A stretch of DNA of 64,000 nucleotides from Candidatus Melainabacteria bacterium (GCA_003258725.1 QHMG01000004.1:62001-126000); one strand, 5' to 3'; positions 1 through 9,288 are shown, numbered from the stretch's first letter. Notes: generated by a model not told the origin, from the sequence alone. A program made the numbers and translations.

Positions 1-98
1 TTAGACACTTGACTAATTGGCAAGATGCTTGAAGAGTGCTATTATAAACATACTTTCAATAGAGAGCAAACAAAAACTAACTTCCATAATAAGTTTTA

Positions 99-156
99 TA
101 GTACATCTTTCCTATGTACTAGAGCCTGCACACGTGTACCAGTGCGGGCTCACCTT
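99..156 (+). terminator. Two abutting hairpins, terminator-like
   Basis: A perfect 8-bp inverted repeat (99-106 with 114-121, 7-nt loop) directly abuts a second hairpin (122-131 with 142-151, 10 bp with one wobble, GC-rich). The second is followed by CACC and then TTTTATTTT. The order hairpin, hairpin, T-rich tract reads as the 3' end of a plus-strand RNA whose body lies in positions 1-98 or left of the window. No protein is readable in 1-156. Read on the minus strand it could also help end transcription of the gene that stops at 157, but no T-run follows on that side. Confidence 0.5.
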
Positions 157-1317
157 TTATTTTAAATCCTCGTAAATACGTAAAATAACTTCTTCCCAAG
201 TTGTTTTTTGCTTGAAAAGTTTTATGTTTGAATACCAATCACATTTTGAAATATCTTTGTGCCAACGCCAATCATACAAAGTTGGTAAAATTATGTAAGT
301 CTTTTTGCCCATTGCACCTGCAAGGTGTCCAACAGAGGTGTCGTTACAAATTACAACATCTAAATTTGCTATCGCACCAGCTGTGTCAGCGAAATCCTTG
401 AAAGTTGAGCCTAAATCTACGATATCAAATTTTGATTGTAATTTTTTTATTTCATCATATCCGCCCATAACTTGTACAGAATAGATTTTAGAATTTGGAA
501 GCTCAAAAATTTTGTTAAAACTTTCTGCTGTCATTGCTCTTTCTGCACCAATAAGAGTGTTACCTTGCCATTTTATGCCAATTTTGAGTTTGTCATTATT
601 AAAGAAATTGTCTTTATAAATTTTAGTTTCTCTTTTGGAAGCGTGCAAAAATTTGTCGGGATATGCAAAAATAGTCTTGTTATCAAGCCCTAAAAAGTAT
701 GGAAGGCTCATGATTGGGCATTGGTAATCGCTTTCGTTCAAATGTTTTTCGTTAATTCTTGCAATAATGTGAACATTTGGTTCTTTGTTTTCTGCAAATA
801 GTGGCAACAGTGTCATTTGAGGTTTAAAATAAACTTTTTTAGCTCTTTGTGCAAGCATTTTAACATATCTGTAATACATTAAAGTATCGCCTAAACCTGC
901 TTCATAGTATAAATAGACAGTTTTTCCTGTCAAATCTTCTCCATGCCAAAATGGTAGTTGATTTATTTTACCCATAGTAAGTTTTTGTTGTGTTAAAACG
1001 GCATGAGCCTTGCTTACCCTGTATTCAAAAAGAGGGAAACCGCTTACATAGTCTTTATTCATAAAGTAAAAAGTTGCTAAAAAGTATTTGCCTTCTGTAT
1101 CGTTTGGTTCAAGCTCGACAAATTTTTTCATGCATTCAATAGCCTTTTCCCAATGTTCTGAGTAAAAATACACAAAAGCTAAATTAAAATAAACTTCTGG
1201 AAGTTGAGTTGTCATTGACAAAATTTCTTCATATTCAGCCATAGATAAATCATATTCGCCGTTGTCTTTATGTGCTTTTGCGGAATTGAAAAGTTTTAAA
1301 ATGCGTTCTGTATCCAT
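157..1317 (-). CDS. TPR-containing glycosyltransferase (GT9/heptosyltransferase-like fold)
   Basis: A 386-residue soluble protein. Residues about 1-100 form TPR-like helical pairs (for example YDLSMAEYEEIL and EHWEKAIECMKKFVELEPND). The C-terminal half resembles family 9 glycosyltransferases; the motif CNDTSVGHLAGAMG at 324-337 matches the NDT/S-x-x-x-H-x-A-G donor-site signature of that group. In this family TPR fusions often glycosylate proteins or surface polymers. It lies beside the dTDP-sugar operon, which suits a sugar-transfer role. The ATG at 1317 has no Shine-Dalgarno but has TATAAT ending 7 nt upstream, so the mRNA is probably leaderless. The acceptor is unknown. Confidence 0.75.
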   Translation of the reverse strand: MDTERILKLFNSAKAHKDNGEYDLSMAEYEEILSMTTQLPEVYFNLAFVYFYSEHWEKAIECMKKFVELEPNDTEGKYFLATFYFMNKDYVSGFPLFEYRVSKAHAVLTQQKLTMGKINQLPFWHGEDLTGKTVYLYYEAGLGDTLMYYRYVKMLAQRAKKVYFKPQMTLLPLFAENKEPNVHIIARINEKHLNESDYQCPIMSLPYFLGLDNKTIFAYPDKFLHASKRETKIYKDNFFNNDKLKIGIKWQGNTLIGAERAMTAESFNKIFELPNSKIYSVQVMGGYDEIKKLQSKFDIVDLGSTFKDFADTAGAIANLDVVICNDTSVGHLAGAMGKKTYIILPTLYDWRWHKDISKCDWYSNIKLFKQKTTWEEVILRIYEDLK

Positions 1318-1324
1318 AATTTTG

Positions 1325-1330
1325 ATTATA
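1325..1330 (-). promoter_or_regulatory. -10 box of leaderless start
   Basis: Minus-strand TATAAT separated by 7 nt from the ATG at 1317, with no Shine-Dalgarno between. Confidence 0.5.
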
Positions 1331-1448
1331 TCATATTTTTTTTAATAGAATTAAAATCTTTATGTATATTTTGTAATATACCTGAAATGATAATTGCATA
1401 TTAAATTTAAAAATGCTAAAATATCTTGAGAAAATAAGGAGAAAAAGT

Positions 1449-2180
1449 ATGTACGAAAAAATTAAAGACTTTCAATTAGCAATTTTAGGTGTATGTATAG
1501 CACTTGGTGCAATTTTTGCCGCTTTAGTTGCAACAAATAACCTTTCAAATAACAATATTCAAGTTACAGGTTCAGCTTACGAAATTGTAAAATCTGATTC
1601 TGCGAATTGGACTTTAACTATTACTGCAAAAGAACCTACAAGATTGCAAGCATACAAAACTGTTCAAAAACAAATTCCAGAAGTTAAAAAATATCTGGTT
1701 TCAAAAGGTATTCAAGAAAATCAAATTGAATTGTTACTATCAAATTCTTACGAAACATACAAAACTAATCAAAATACAGGTTACGGAACAAATATTGTTG
1801 ACAAATATGTTTATCAACAACCAATTAAAATTTCAACAACTGATGTAGAAAAAGTTAAAGAATTATCTACAGAATATCAAGTGCTTTTTGAAAAAGGCAT
1901 TAATGTTGCAAGCTCTGGAGACCCTCAATATCACTATTCAAAACTTGCTGATTTAAAAGTTTCTTTGTTAGAAAAAGCTACAAAAGATGCTAAAAACAGA
2001 GCAAAATCAATGTTAAAATCAAATCATAATCGTGTAGGCAAAATTCGTTCAGCAAAAATGGGAGTATTCCAAATTACACCTGTTGATTCAAATGACGTAA
2101 GCGATTCTGGTTACAATGATTTAAGTTCAATTGAAAAGAAGGTTACAGCTGTTGCAAACGTAAGTTTTGCAATCAAATAA
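1449..2180 (+). CDS. SIMPL domain (DUF541) membrane-anchored protein
   Basis: Start chosen at the ATG at 1449 because AAGGAG (1436-1441) sits 7 nt upstream; an upstream in-frame ATG at 1413 has no ribosome site. The product is 243 residues. Residues about 8-32 are a hydrophobic anchor or uncleaved signal (LAILGVCIALGAIFAALVA). The rest matches the SIMPL/DUF541 layout: ITVTGSA-like start (IQVTGSAYEIVKSDSANWTLTI), a middle with YQQPIKISTTDVEKVKEL, and a late KDAKNRAKSML segment. Family members are periplasmic or surface proteins of poorly defined function. It is a single-gene unit, convergent with rfbA. Confidence 0.8.
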   Translation: MYEKIKDFQLAILGVCIALGAIFAALVATNNLSNNNIQVTGSAYEIVKSDSANWTLTITAKEPTRLQAYKTVQKQIPEVKKYLVSKGIQENQIELLLSNSYETYKTNQNTGYGTNIVDKYVYQQPIKISTTDVEKVKELSTEYQVLFEKGINVASSGDPQYHYSKLADLKVSLLEKATKDAKNRAKSMLKSNHNRVGKIRSAKMGVFQITPVDSNDVSDSGYNDLSSIEKKVTAVANVSFAIK

Positions 2181-2237
2181 AAAAGAACTTATTTGACAAG
2201 TTAGCAAATTAAAAATAATGACAAGAATAAAAAGCAA

Positions 2238-3113
2238 TTACTTGCTAATTAAGCGTTTTACATAATTGAAGTATTCATTGTTTTTATAAGGTTTTATGTG
2301 TTCTTCAAGTTGTTCTTTAGTTACGAATCCTTTTCTATATGCAACTTCTTCAAGACACGCAATTTTGACACCTTGATTTTCTTCAATGGTTTGAACGTAT
2401 TGTCCTGCTTGGATTAAAGACTTGTGAGTTCCTGTATCAAGCCATGCAAAGCCACGACCTAAAACTTCAACTTGAAGTTTATTATTTTCTAAATAAATTC
2501 TATTCAAATCTGTAATTTCTAACTCTCCACGAGCAGAAGGGGTCATTGTTTTAACGTATTTGCAAACATTATTTGGATAGAAATATAAACCTGTTACAGC
2601 ATAATTTGATTTAGGTTCTTTTGGTTTTTCTTCCAATGAAATTGCTTTTTTATTCTTGTCAAATTCAACAACGCCAAATCTTTCAGGGTCATGAACTTCA
2701 TAAGCAAAAACAGTTGCTTGCTGTTGGTTTGAAACATTTTCAATAGCTCTATGTAAAGCCCCAGAGAAGCCCTGTCCGTAGAAGATATTGTCGCCCAAAA
2801 TCATTGCAACATCATCATTACCGATAAATTCTTCACCTAAAATGAAGGCTTGAGCAAGTCCGTCTGGTGAAGGTTGAACCTTGTATGAGAATTTAACTCC
2901 AAATTGTTCGCCAGTACCTAATAATTTTTCAAAGTTTGGTAAGTCTTGAGGTGTCGAAATGATTAATATATCTCTAATTCCAGCCAACATTAAAACTGAA
3001 ATTGGGTGATAAATCATTGGTTTATCATAAATTGGTAACAATTGTTTTGAAACAACCATTGTAGATGGATATAATCTAGTTCCAGCGCCACCAGCTAATA
3101 CTATGCCTTTCAT
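2238..3113 (-). CDS. rfbA: Glucose-1-phosphate thymidylyltransferase (RmlA)
   Basis: A 291-residue protein, the normal length for RmlA. It makes dTDP-glucose from dTTP and glucose-1-phosphate, the first step of dTDP-L-rhamnose and related sugars. Visible signatures are the nucleotide-binding GGAGTRLYP near residues 8-16, the KQLLPIYDKPMIYHP substrate segment, LGDNIFYG, and EEKPKEPKSNYAVTGLYFY. The Shine-Dalgarno AAAAGGAGT precedes the ATG. It is the last gene of a minus-strand rfbC-rfbB-rfbA operon, 15 nt after rfbB. Confidence 0.95.
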   Translation of the reverse strand: MKGIVLAGGAGTRLYPSTMVVSKQLLPIYDKPMIYHPISVLMLAGIRDILIISTPQDLPNFEKLLGTGEQFGVKFSYKVQPSPDGLAQAFILGEEFIGNDDVAMILGDNIFYGQGFSGALHRAIENVSNQQQATVFAYEVHDPERFGVVEFDKNKKAISLEEKPKEPKSNYAVTGLYFYPNNVCKYVKTMTPSARGELEITDLNRIYLENNKLQVEVLGRGFAWLDTGTHKSLIQAGQYVQTIEENQGVKIACLEEVAYRKGFVTKEQLEEHIKPYKNNEYFNYVKRLISK

Positions 3114-3128
3114 TTTACTCCTTTTGTT

Positions 3129-4112
3129 TTATTTTAAAGCGTTTTTCTTTTCTTCAATATGTTTCATCCAATCTTGATGTTTTAAGTACCAATCAATAGT
3201 TAATTTGATGCCTTCTTCAAATGTAATTGAAGGTTCCCAACCAAGTTCAGATGTAATTTTATCGTTTGCAATGGCGTAACGTCTATCATGTCCTAGTCTA
3301 TCTGCAACATATTCAATTGAACTTTCATCTTTACCCATAGCATCTAAAATTAGGTGTGTAATTTCCATATTTGTTTTTTCGTTATGTCCGCCGATGTTGT
3401 AAACTTCGCCGATTTTACCCTTATGTAAAACAACGTCAATTGCTTCACAGTGATCATAAACATATAACCAATCACGAACATTCAAGCCGTCGCCGTATAC
3501 AGGAACTTTTTCTCCCTTCAATAGCTTAGAAATGAAGAACGGAATTAATTTTTCTGGATATTGGTATGGACCGTAATTGTTTGAACATCTTGTGTTCAAA
3601 ACAGGCAAGCCATAAGTTTCATAATATGCTCTTACAAGTAAATCTGCACTTGCTTTTGATGCTGAATAAGGTGAATTAGGTTGAATAGGAGTTGTTTCGT
3701 AAAAGTAACCTGTTTTTCCTAATGTACCGTATACTTCGTCGGTTGAAACTTGTAAGTATCTTTCAATTCCAAGTTCTTTGCAGGCTTGTAATAAGTTTAA
3801 TGTACCTTGAACATTTGATTCAACAAATATTTCAGGGTGTTTTATTGAGTTATCAACGTGAGATTCTGCTGCAAAATTTACTACGTAATCACAGTCTTTG
3901 ATTAATTCTCTAACTAAATCGTGGTCACAGATGTTTCCATGTACAAATTTGTAATTTGGATTATCTTTTACATCGTCTAAATTTTCTAAATTGCCACAAT
4001 ATGTAAGGGCATCAAGATTTATAACTTTGTAATCATTGTGCTTTTTTAAAATGTGTCTTACAAAACAACTTCCGATGAAACCTGCACCGCCAGTTACTAA
4101 CATTGTTTTCAT
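3129..4112 (-). CDS. rfbB: dTDP-glucose 4,6-dehydratase (RmlB)
   Basis: A 327-residue extended SDR enzyme that converts dTDP-glucose to dTDP-4-keto-6-deoxyglucose. The NAD-binding TGGAGFIGSCF is at the N-terminus, the STDEVYG dehydratase signature follows, and the catalytic YSASKA motif has the Tyr and Lys three residues apart. NTRCSNNYGPYQYPEKLIP is also typical. The start codon overlaps the rfbC stop by one base (TAATG on the minus strand), which implies translational coupling. Confidence 0.96.
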   Translation of the reverse strand: MKTMLVTGGAGFIGSCFVRHILKKHNDYKVINLDALTYCGNLENLDDVKDNPNYKFVHGNICDHDLVRELIKDCDYVVNFAAESHVDNSIKHPEIFVESNVQGTLNLLQACKELGIERYLQVSTDEVYGTLGKTGYFYETTPIQPNSPYSASKASADLLVRAYYETYGLPVLNTRCSNNYGPYQYPEKLIPFFISKLLKGEKVPVYGDGLNVRDWLYVYDHCEAIDVVLHKGKIGEVYNIGGHNEKTNMEITHLILDAMGKDESSIEYVADRLGHDRRYAIANDKITSELGWEPSITFEEGIKLTIDWYLKHQDWMKHIEEKKNALK

Positions 4113-4669
4113 TAAACGAGTTCCTCTTTGTTTATATCTTTAAATTTTTGTTGTACCTTGTCTTTTTCACTCAAAATTGGTTCAAAATCTATTTCCCAAT
4201 CAATGTTTATATCTTCATCACTCCATAAAATGCCTCTATCAGCGCTTGGAGCATATTCTCCACCTGTTTTGTAAAGTAGTTCTACTTCATCAGTTAATGC
4301 CACAAAACCGTGAGCAAAACCGTTTGGAATGAATAACATGTGCTTGTTTTCTTCAGATAATTCAACTTTTACGTATTGACCATAAGTGTTAGATTCTTTT
4401 CTAATATCGACAGCAACGTCATAAATTCTACCCTTAGAACATCTTACGAGTTTTGCTTGTCCATAGGGTTTTGCTTGATAATGTAACCCTCTAAGTACGC
4501 CTTTTGTTGATTTAGAGTGGTTGTCTTGAACAAATTCTTCAGTAATTCCGTTTGCAAAAAAGTCAGATTTTTTGTATGTCTCCATAAAAAAACCTCTATT
4601 GTCGCCAAAAACTTTTGGTTTTACAAGAATTACACCTTCTATTTTTTGTTTTTCAAATTCAAATGGCAT
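4112..4669 (-). CDS. rfbC: dTDP-4-dehydrorhamnose 3,5-epimerase (RmlC)
   Basis: A cupin epimerase of 185 residues from the ATG at 4669, the usual RmlC length. A TTG at 4726 would add 19 residues that look unlike the family (MSSFIVHVLIFTKKG). Motifs are GFFMETYKKSDF, FVQDNHSKSTKGVLRGLHYQ with the catalytic His, and IPNGFAHGFVAL. First gene of rfbCBA. The Shine-Dalgarno is weak and distant (AAAGGG about 12 nt upstream), so the start is less certain than the identity. No rfbD reductase is adjacent. Confidence 0.93.
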   Translation of the reverse strand: MPFEFEKQKIEGVILVKPKVFGDNRGFFMETYKKSDFFANGITEEFVQDNHSKSTKGVLRGLHYQAKPYGQAKLVRCSKGRIYDVAVDIRKESNTYGQYVKVELSEENKHMLFIPNGFAHGFVALTDEVELLYKTGGEYAPSADRGILWSDEDINIDWEIDFEPILSEKDKVQQKFKDINKEELV

Positions 4670-4749
4670 ATCAAATACAAACCCTTTCTTGGTAAAAATT
4701 AAAACATGAACTATAAAAGAAGACAAGCAACAAAATACAATAAAAGTTG

Positions 4750-5553
4750 CTAATCAATTTTATCAACAGGAAATAGTTGTTTCATGTATTTTGCTTCTTG
4801 AACATCTATATCTGCATATATTGCACATTCTCTGTCTTCGGCATTGGCAACAACTTGCGATGTTGGTGTAATTATCATAGAATTTCCAATTCCGCAGAAA
4901 GCATCAGAAATTTGTTTTGTTTGATTGCTTACAATTAAGAATAGAGCGTTGTCATAAGCTCTTGTTCTACACATGGAGATGAACATCTCTTGAGCATATT
5001 TTCTTGTTTCTTCATTGTTATAAACTTCGTTTGGAACAAGCCAAGCAGTTGGCATTGCAATAATTTGAACTCCTTTTTTCATCATTTCGTTAATGAATAC
5101 AGGGTATCTCATATCATAGCAGATTGTTAAACCAACTTTTGCAAAATCAAAATGAGCAATTTTCATTTCAGTTCCTGCTGTAATTCTTTGACCTTCTGTC
5201 CCACCCATGTAATTAAACAAATGAATTTTGTCATAAACCTCAATAATTTCACCCATTCTATCAATAGCAAAAGTTGAGTTGTAAAGTTTATCATCAATTT
5301 TTCTAACAACACTACCAGCGATGATGTTTGTATTGTATTCTTTTGCAAGTCGTTGCATTGTTTTTATTACATCTCCGCCGTTTTCATCTTCTGGTGTGTC
5401 TTTGTATGCAGTGCTTGTTGTAAAAAATTCTGGCATGATAACAAGGTCTAATTTCTTGTCCTTGTTGAATTTTATGTAATGCTCAACTTTTTTTAAATTT
5501 GTTTCTTTATCGCCTAATAATGATTTTAATTGAATGTTTAAAATGCCTGCCAA
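4750..5553 (-). CDS. Carbon-nitrogen hydrolase (nitrilase superfamily, omega-amidase-like)
   Basis: A 267-residue cytoplasmic hydrolase. The Glu-Lys-Cys triad is visible: E42 in MPEFF, K109 in YDKIHLF and C145 in TICYDMRYP. Length and motifs are closest to the Nit2/YafV omega-amidase branch, which deaminates alpha-keto acid amides such as alpha-ketoglutaramate; the exact substrate is not shown by sequence. Translation appears to start at TTG (5553) with AGAGGTGAAT upstream at good spacing. It lies 80 nt upstream of rfbC on the same strand, so it may lead that transcription unit. Confidence 0.85.
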   Translation of the reverse strand: MAGILNIQLKSLLGDKETNLKKVEHYIKFNKDKKLDLVIMPEFFTTSTAYKDTPEDENGGDVIKTMQRLAKEYNTNIIAGSVVRKIDDKLYNSTFAIDRMGEIIEVYDKIHLFNYMGGTEGQRITAGTEMKIAHFDFAKVGLTICYDMRYPVFINEMMKKGVQIIAMPTAWLVPNEVYNNEETRKYAQEMFISMCRTRAYDNALFLIVSNQTKQISDAFCGIGNSMIITPTSQVVANAEDRECAIYADIDVQEAKYMKQLFPVDKID

Positions 5554-5629
5554 AATTCACCTCTAGAATGTTCTAATACGTATTTATATTATATAATAAA
5601 CATATAGAGTGATTTATGAGGATTAAATT

Positions 5630-6127
5630 ATGACAGAAAAAGATTATAAATACTATTTAGAAGAAGGAATTAAAAAGACAAACGAAGGCAAGTTTGAAGA
5701 AGCTCTAGAGAATTTAGAAAAATCTTTAGAACTCAAACCAGACCATGCTTTAACTCATTTTTCTAAAGGCATTGCTTATCACAATTTGAAACAACTGCGT
5801 GCCGCTTACGAAAATTACGGGCATGCAATCAAAATTGATGAAAAAATGATAGATGCATATTATAACAGAGCGCAAGCAATTTTAGCATTTGACAATCCGT
5901 CAGAAGATGAATTAAAAGAGGCAAAAGCTGATTTAGAACAAGCAACAAAATTAGATGACAAATTTATTGATGCATATTATTATTTAGCAATTGTAAAAAT
6001 GAAATTGGGTTTATATGAAAGTGCAATTGTATCTTTAGATAAGGTTTTAGCAATTCAACCTCAATCGCCATATTCAAAAGCCTTGAAAAAATTGATTATG
6101 AAAAAATATTTGCACATGGATATTTAG
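5630..6127 (+). CDS. Small TPR-repeat protein
   Basis: A 165-residue soluble protein made of about four tetratricopeptide repeats, for example GKFEEALENLEKSLELKPDHALTH, LRAAYENYGHAIKIDEKMID and YESAIVSLDKVLAIQPQSP. No signal peptide and no second domain. TPR proteins are protein-interaction scaffolds; no partner can be named from context. ATGAGGATTAAATT upstream provides a Shine-Dalgarno-like GAGG. Divergent from the nitrilase gene with TATATTATATAATA-rich DNA between them. Confidence 0.8.
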   Translation: MTEKDYKYYLEEGIKKTNEGKFEEALENLEKSLELKPDHALTHFSKGIAYHNLKQLRAAYENYGHAIKIDEKMIDAYYNRAQAILAFDNPSEDELKEAKADLEQATKLDDKFIDAYYYLAIVKMKLGLYESAIVSLDKVLAIQPQSPYSKALKKLIMKKYLHMDI

Positions 6128-6228
6128 TATATTCTTAGTAAAATTTTGTTACACTGGTAGAAGCATGCTAGCAATTAATATATTTACGGTTTTTAAACCT
6201 TTTATAATACACAAATAAAGGAAGATAG

Positions 6229-7911
6229 ATGAAAATTCAAAATTTAATGTCACATTTTAAAATAGGTAAAGCAAACAAGAACAACAATATTCAAAAAACA
6301 AAGCCAATGCCTTTAGATAGTGTTAGTTTCTCCCACAGTATAAAGGATAACGAACAAAAATTCGTTGCCCTAAGAGAAGAAATTTCTAAAGATATGAAAC
6401 CTATTATGTCGGGTGTTGAATCTGCTTGTTGGGATTTCTATACAGAAAGTACTCCTGAAAATATGGACAAAATGAATTTAGCGCAAGACAAGGCTGATAA
6501 TTTTTACGATAACAAGGAAACTTACGCAAAACTTAAAGAAATTAACGATGCGGGTGGTGTAAGTGATAAAAAATTAAAAAAACAACTTCGTAATTTAACT
6601 TCTGCCTTCGGTGACGGCATAGAATTTAAAGAAGAATTAAAGGCTATGAGTACAAAAGAAAATGAAATTTCTCAAAAACTGAACTCATACCAAATGACAA
6701 TAGATGGAAAACCTGTTTCAAAAGCTGAGATTTCAAAGATTATGGAAACAGAAAAAAATCCAGAAGTTCGTAAAAAAGCCGCAGATGCAAAGATTAAATC
6801 TGGCGATTTAATTGCCAATGACTTGGTAGAATTGGTTAAAATGAGAAACGATTTTGCTAAGAAAAAGGGCTATGATAACTATTTTGACTATATGTTAGAA
6901 GAAAATTATGATATTAAGCCAAAAGAACTTGATAAACTTTTAACTGATGTTGCAGAAAATACAAAAGAGTCTAATAAAAAAGTTATGGACGGTGTAAAGG
7001 CTGATTTATCAAAAGCCTTTGGTGTTGCTCCAGAAGATTTAAGAAGTTATCACTTTGGATATTTAGCTAGTGATAATCCAGAAAAACTTGTGAACGATGA
7101 AATTAAATCAAAAGAAGAAGTTGTGGAGATTTCAAAAAAGGCGTATGCCGGCATGGGATATGATGTTGATAAACTTCCGATAAAATTAGACCTATTCCCT
7201 CGTGAAAACAAAAATACTCATGGATTCTCATTCCCAATCGAAGCAGGAAAAGACGCAAGAATTTTAGCGAACTTGACGAATAATGTTTCAAGTATTGATA
7301 CATTAATGCACGAATTAGGTCACTCAGTATTTACTGTAAAAACAAATCCAAATTTACCATACATGGAACAAGATACAACAAGCACAATGACAGAAGCTGT
7401 TGCAATGATGATGGGTGATATGCCAAGAACAGAAGGGCTTATCAAGGATAAAGTTTCACCTGAAACCTTTGCAAAATTCCAAAAATCAGCAGCAGAAGAA
7501 GATTCAAAATTTGTTGGTTCAAGTATGGCAATTATAGATTTTGAAAGAAATATGTATAAAAATCCTGACCAAGATTTGAAACAACTTTGGAAGGATATGG
7601 GTGTAAAATATAAAGGTAGAAGTGAACAAGATGAGGCTACAAATGAATGGGCTACAATTCCGCACTTCTTGTCTCACCCAGCATATTACCAAAACTACTT
7701 TAGAGCATCATTAATAAAGGCTCAATTGTATGACGGTTTAACTCAAAAATTTGGTAACTTGACAGAAAATAAAGATACAGCAAAATATTTAGATGAAAAC
7801 ATTTTCCAATATGGTGGATCAAAAGAAGATGATGAAATCTTAGAAAAAGTTACAGGCAAACCTCTTACAGCAGAGGCGTTTTGTGAAAGAATTAACAAAA
7901 CAATAAAATAA
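6229..7911 (+). CDS. M2/M3-like zinc metallopeptidase (gluzincin)
   Basis: A 560-residue peptidase. The zinc motif HELGH is at 361-365 and the third ligand is probably E389 in MTEAVAMMMGD, 24 residues after the second His. That is the spacing of angiotensin-converting-enzyme (M2) peptidases, slightly shorter than in M3 oligopeptidases. The helical N-terminal region and the IPHFLSHPAYYQNYFRASL segment also fit the M2/M3 fold. There is no signal peptide; the first 40 residues are polar and end in DSVSFSHS, a tag-like motif shared with other proteins here. The Shine-Dalgarno GGAAG precedes the ATG. It probably leads an operon with the two paralogous genes downstream (gaps of 22 and 11 nt). Confidence 0.8.
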   Translation: MKIQNLMSHFKIGKANKNNNIQKTKPMPLDSVSFSHSIKDNEQKFVALREEISKDMKPIMSGVESACWDFYTESTPENMDKMNLAQDKADNFYDNKETYAKLKEINDAGGVSDKKLKKQLRNLTSAFGDGIEFKEELKAMSTKENEISQKLNSYQMTIDGKPVSKAEISKIMETEKNPEVRKKAADAKIKSGDLIANDLVELVKMRNDFAKKKGYDNYFDYMLEENYDIKPKELDKLLTDVAENTKESNKKVMDGVKADLSKAFGVAPEDLRSYHFGYLASDNPEKLVNDEIKSKEEVVEISKKAYAGMGYDVDKLPIKLDLFPRENKNTHGFSFPIEAGKDARILANLTNNVSSIDTLMHELGHSVFTVKTNPNLPYMEQDTTSTMTEAVAMMMGDMPRTEGLIKDKVSPETFAKFQKSAAEEDSKFVGSSMAIIDFERNMYKNPDQDLKQLWKDMGVKYKGRSEQDEATNEWATIPHFLSHPAYYQNYFRASLIKAQLYDGLTQKFGNLTENKDTAKYLDENIFQYGGSKEDDEILEKVTGKPLTAEAFCERINKTIK

Positions 7912-7933
7912 CCATTAAAAGGAGTGATTTATT

Positions 7934-9277
7934 ATGGAAATCAATGTAAACGGTAATAATAATCCTAAAAAAGCCAATAACAAAACTAATACACCAAAAA
8001 CGGCTAATAAACCGAGTGAAATAACTCTTTTTGGTGACAATAATGCAACAAAATCAGGTGATTTGCCAACAATTTTTGCTCCAAAAGATAAAACGAATGT
8101 AAATATTCCGACGGTTATTGGTGAGTTAGAAAAACAAAATAAAAAATTAGATAATGCTTCAAACAAACCTGCTTTTGAAATGACAAAAGCAGAAAAACAA
8201 GAAGCTGAAAAATTAAACAAGGAACAAAAACAAAGAGCAAATTATAAAACAACATTAGAGGCTAAAGAAAAAGCTGAAAAAGAACGTCAAAAGGTAATAA
8301 GAAATTATTCAGAATACATTGAAAAATATAAAATTAATGTAAAAGGAAAAACTGCAGAGCAAATAAAACGAGAGGTTTTAGAAAAATATCAAAAAGACGA
8401 CACAATAGGAAAACCAAAACAATCTAAAGAATCTTCGTCTAACAAACAAAAATCTGCTGAAAATCCAAAATCTTATAATTATGCTACAGATCCTAAACCT
8501 GTAAAGAATTATATTGGCTTTAGTACTAAAGAATATAATTCACTAGAAAACGAACGTGAAAAATTTGATAGTTCAAATTATAATATGGACGAAAAAGATA
8601 AAACGGATAAAGATTTTGTCTACACTTCTGAAAGAAGTAAGAGTAGAACTCAAGAAACAGATAAGTCTTATAGAAAGCAACGTGAACTACATGCTGAAAA
8701 TGAAATTGACAGTCGTAAATATTCACATAATAAAGCAGCCATAATGGTTGAAACTTATGGTGGATTTAGAGAAGCAGCTGTTTTTGGTGATAAACAAGGT
8801 TATCATGGCAAAGTTGGCGATAACAATTTCAAAATGTACAAACGTGAAAATGAATTTGACTCTGGAAATCAATATTTAGGTAGAATTGGTCGTCTTGATG
8901 TTGATATTGAAGAACGTGAAACTCAATTTACAATGAATGGTTTAAATCATTATTTTGGAAAAATCGGTGATAATGATTTTGAAATGGAATCTAAATCAAA
9001 AGAATTTTCAAATGCTGATCGTGTAATTTACGAAGGTAAATATAAAGGTAAATCTTTCCAAGTAGAAGTTGGTAGAGATAACATTGAAAAAGACGATGGC
9101 GACAGAGTTATTAGGGGCTATTTTGGCGGTCAAAGAGTTGATATCAAAAAACGTCCTGCAAAATTAACAGATAACGATAGATTAAAAGTAAAAGACCTAC
9201 CGAAAGATTTTGAAAATGTTGCATCGTTTATTTTTGTTGCACAAACAGAACTTGAAAAATCAGGTAGAAATAAATAG
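7934..9277 (+). CDS. Unknown protein: Lys/Asn-rich linker plus beta-repeat domain
   Basis: A 447-residue protein that I do not recognise. Residues 1-270 are highly charged and low-complexity (Lys, Asn, Glu), with a possible coiled coil around KAEKQEAEKLNKEQKQRA, and begin with a tag-like NVNG...EITLFG. Residues about 275-440 contain repeats of about 24-28 residues of the form G-x-I-G-x-x-x-F-x-M/V-x-x-(R/K), such as HGKVGDNNFKMYKRE, LGRIGRLDVDIEERE and FGKIGDNDFEMESKS. It ends with LPKDFENVASFIFV. The C-terminal domain is clearly paralogous to the next gene. AAAGGAGTG precedes the ATG. No signal peptide or transmembrane segment is visible. Confidence 0.75.
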   Translation: MEINVNGNNNPKKANNKTNTPKTANKPSEITLFGDNNATKSGDLPTIFAPKDKTNVNIPTVIGELEKQNKKLDNASNKPAFEMTKAEKQEAEKLNKEQKQRANYKTTLEAKEKAEKERQKVIRNYSEYIEKYKINVKGKTAEQIKREVLEKYQKDDTIGKPKQSKESSSNKQKSAENPKSYNYATDPKPVKNYIGFSTKEYNSLENEREKFDSSNYNMDEKDKTDKDFVYTSERSKSRTQETDKSYRKQRELHAENEIDSRKYSHNKAAIMVETYGGFREAAVFGDKQGYHGKVGDNNFKMYKRENEFDSGNQYLGRIGRLDVDIEERETQFTMNGLNHYFGKIGDNDFEMESKSKEFSNADRVIYEGKYKGKSFQVEVGRDNIEKDDGDRVIRGYFGGQRVDIKKRPAKLTDNDRLKVKDLPKDFENVASFIFVAQTELEKSGRNK

Positions 9278-9288
9278 GAGAAATAATT

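Noticed and set aside
20..85. 24-codon minus-strand frame near the window start with a partly hydrophobic product
   Set aside because: No ribosome site, no terminator, and mixed composition; it is probably chance.
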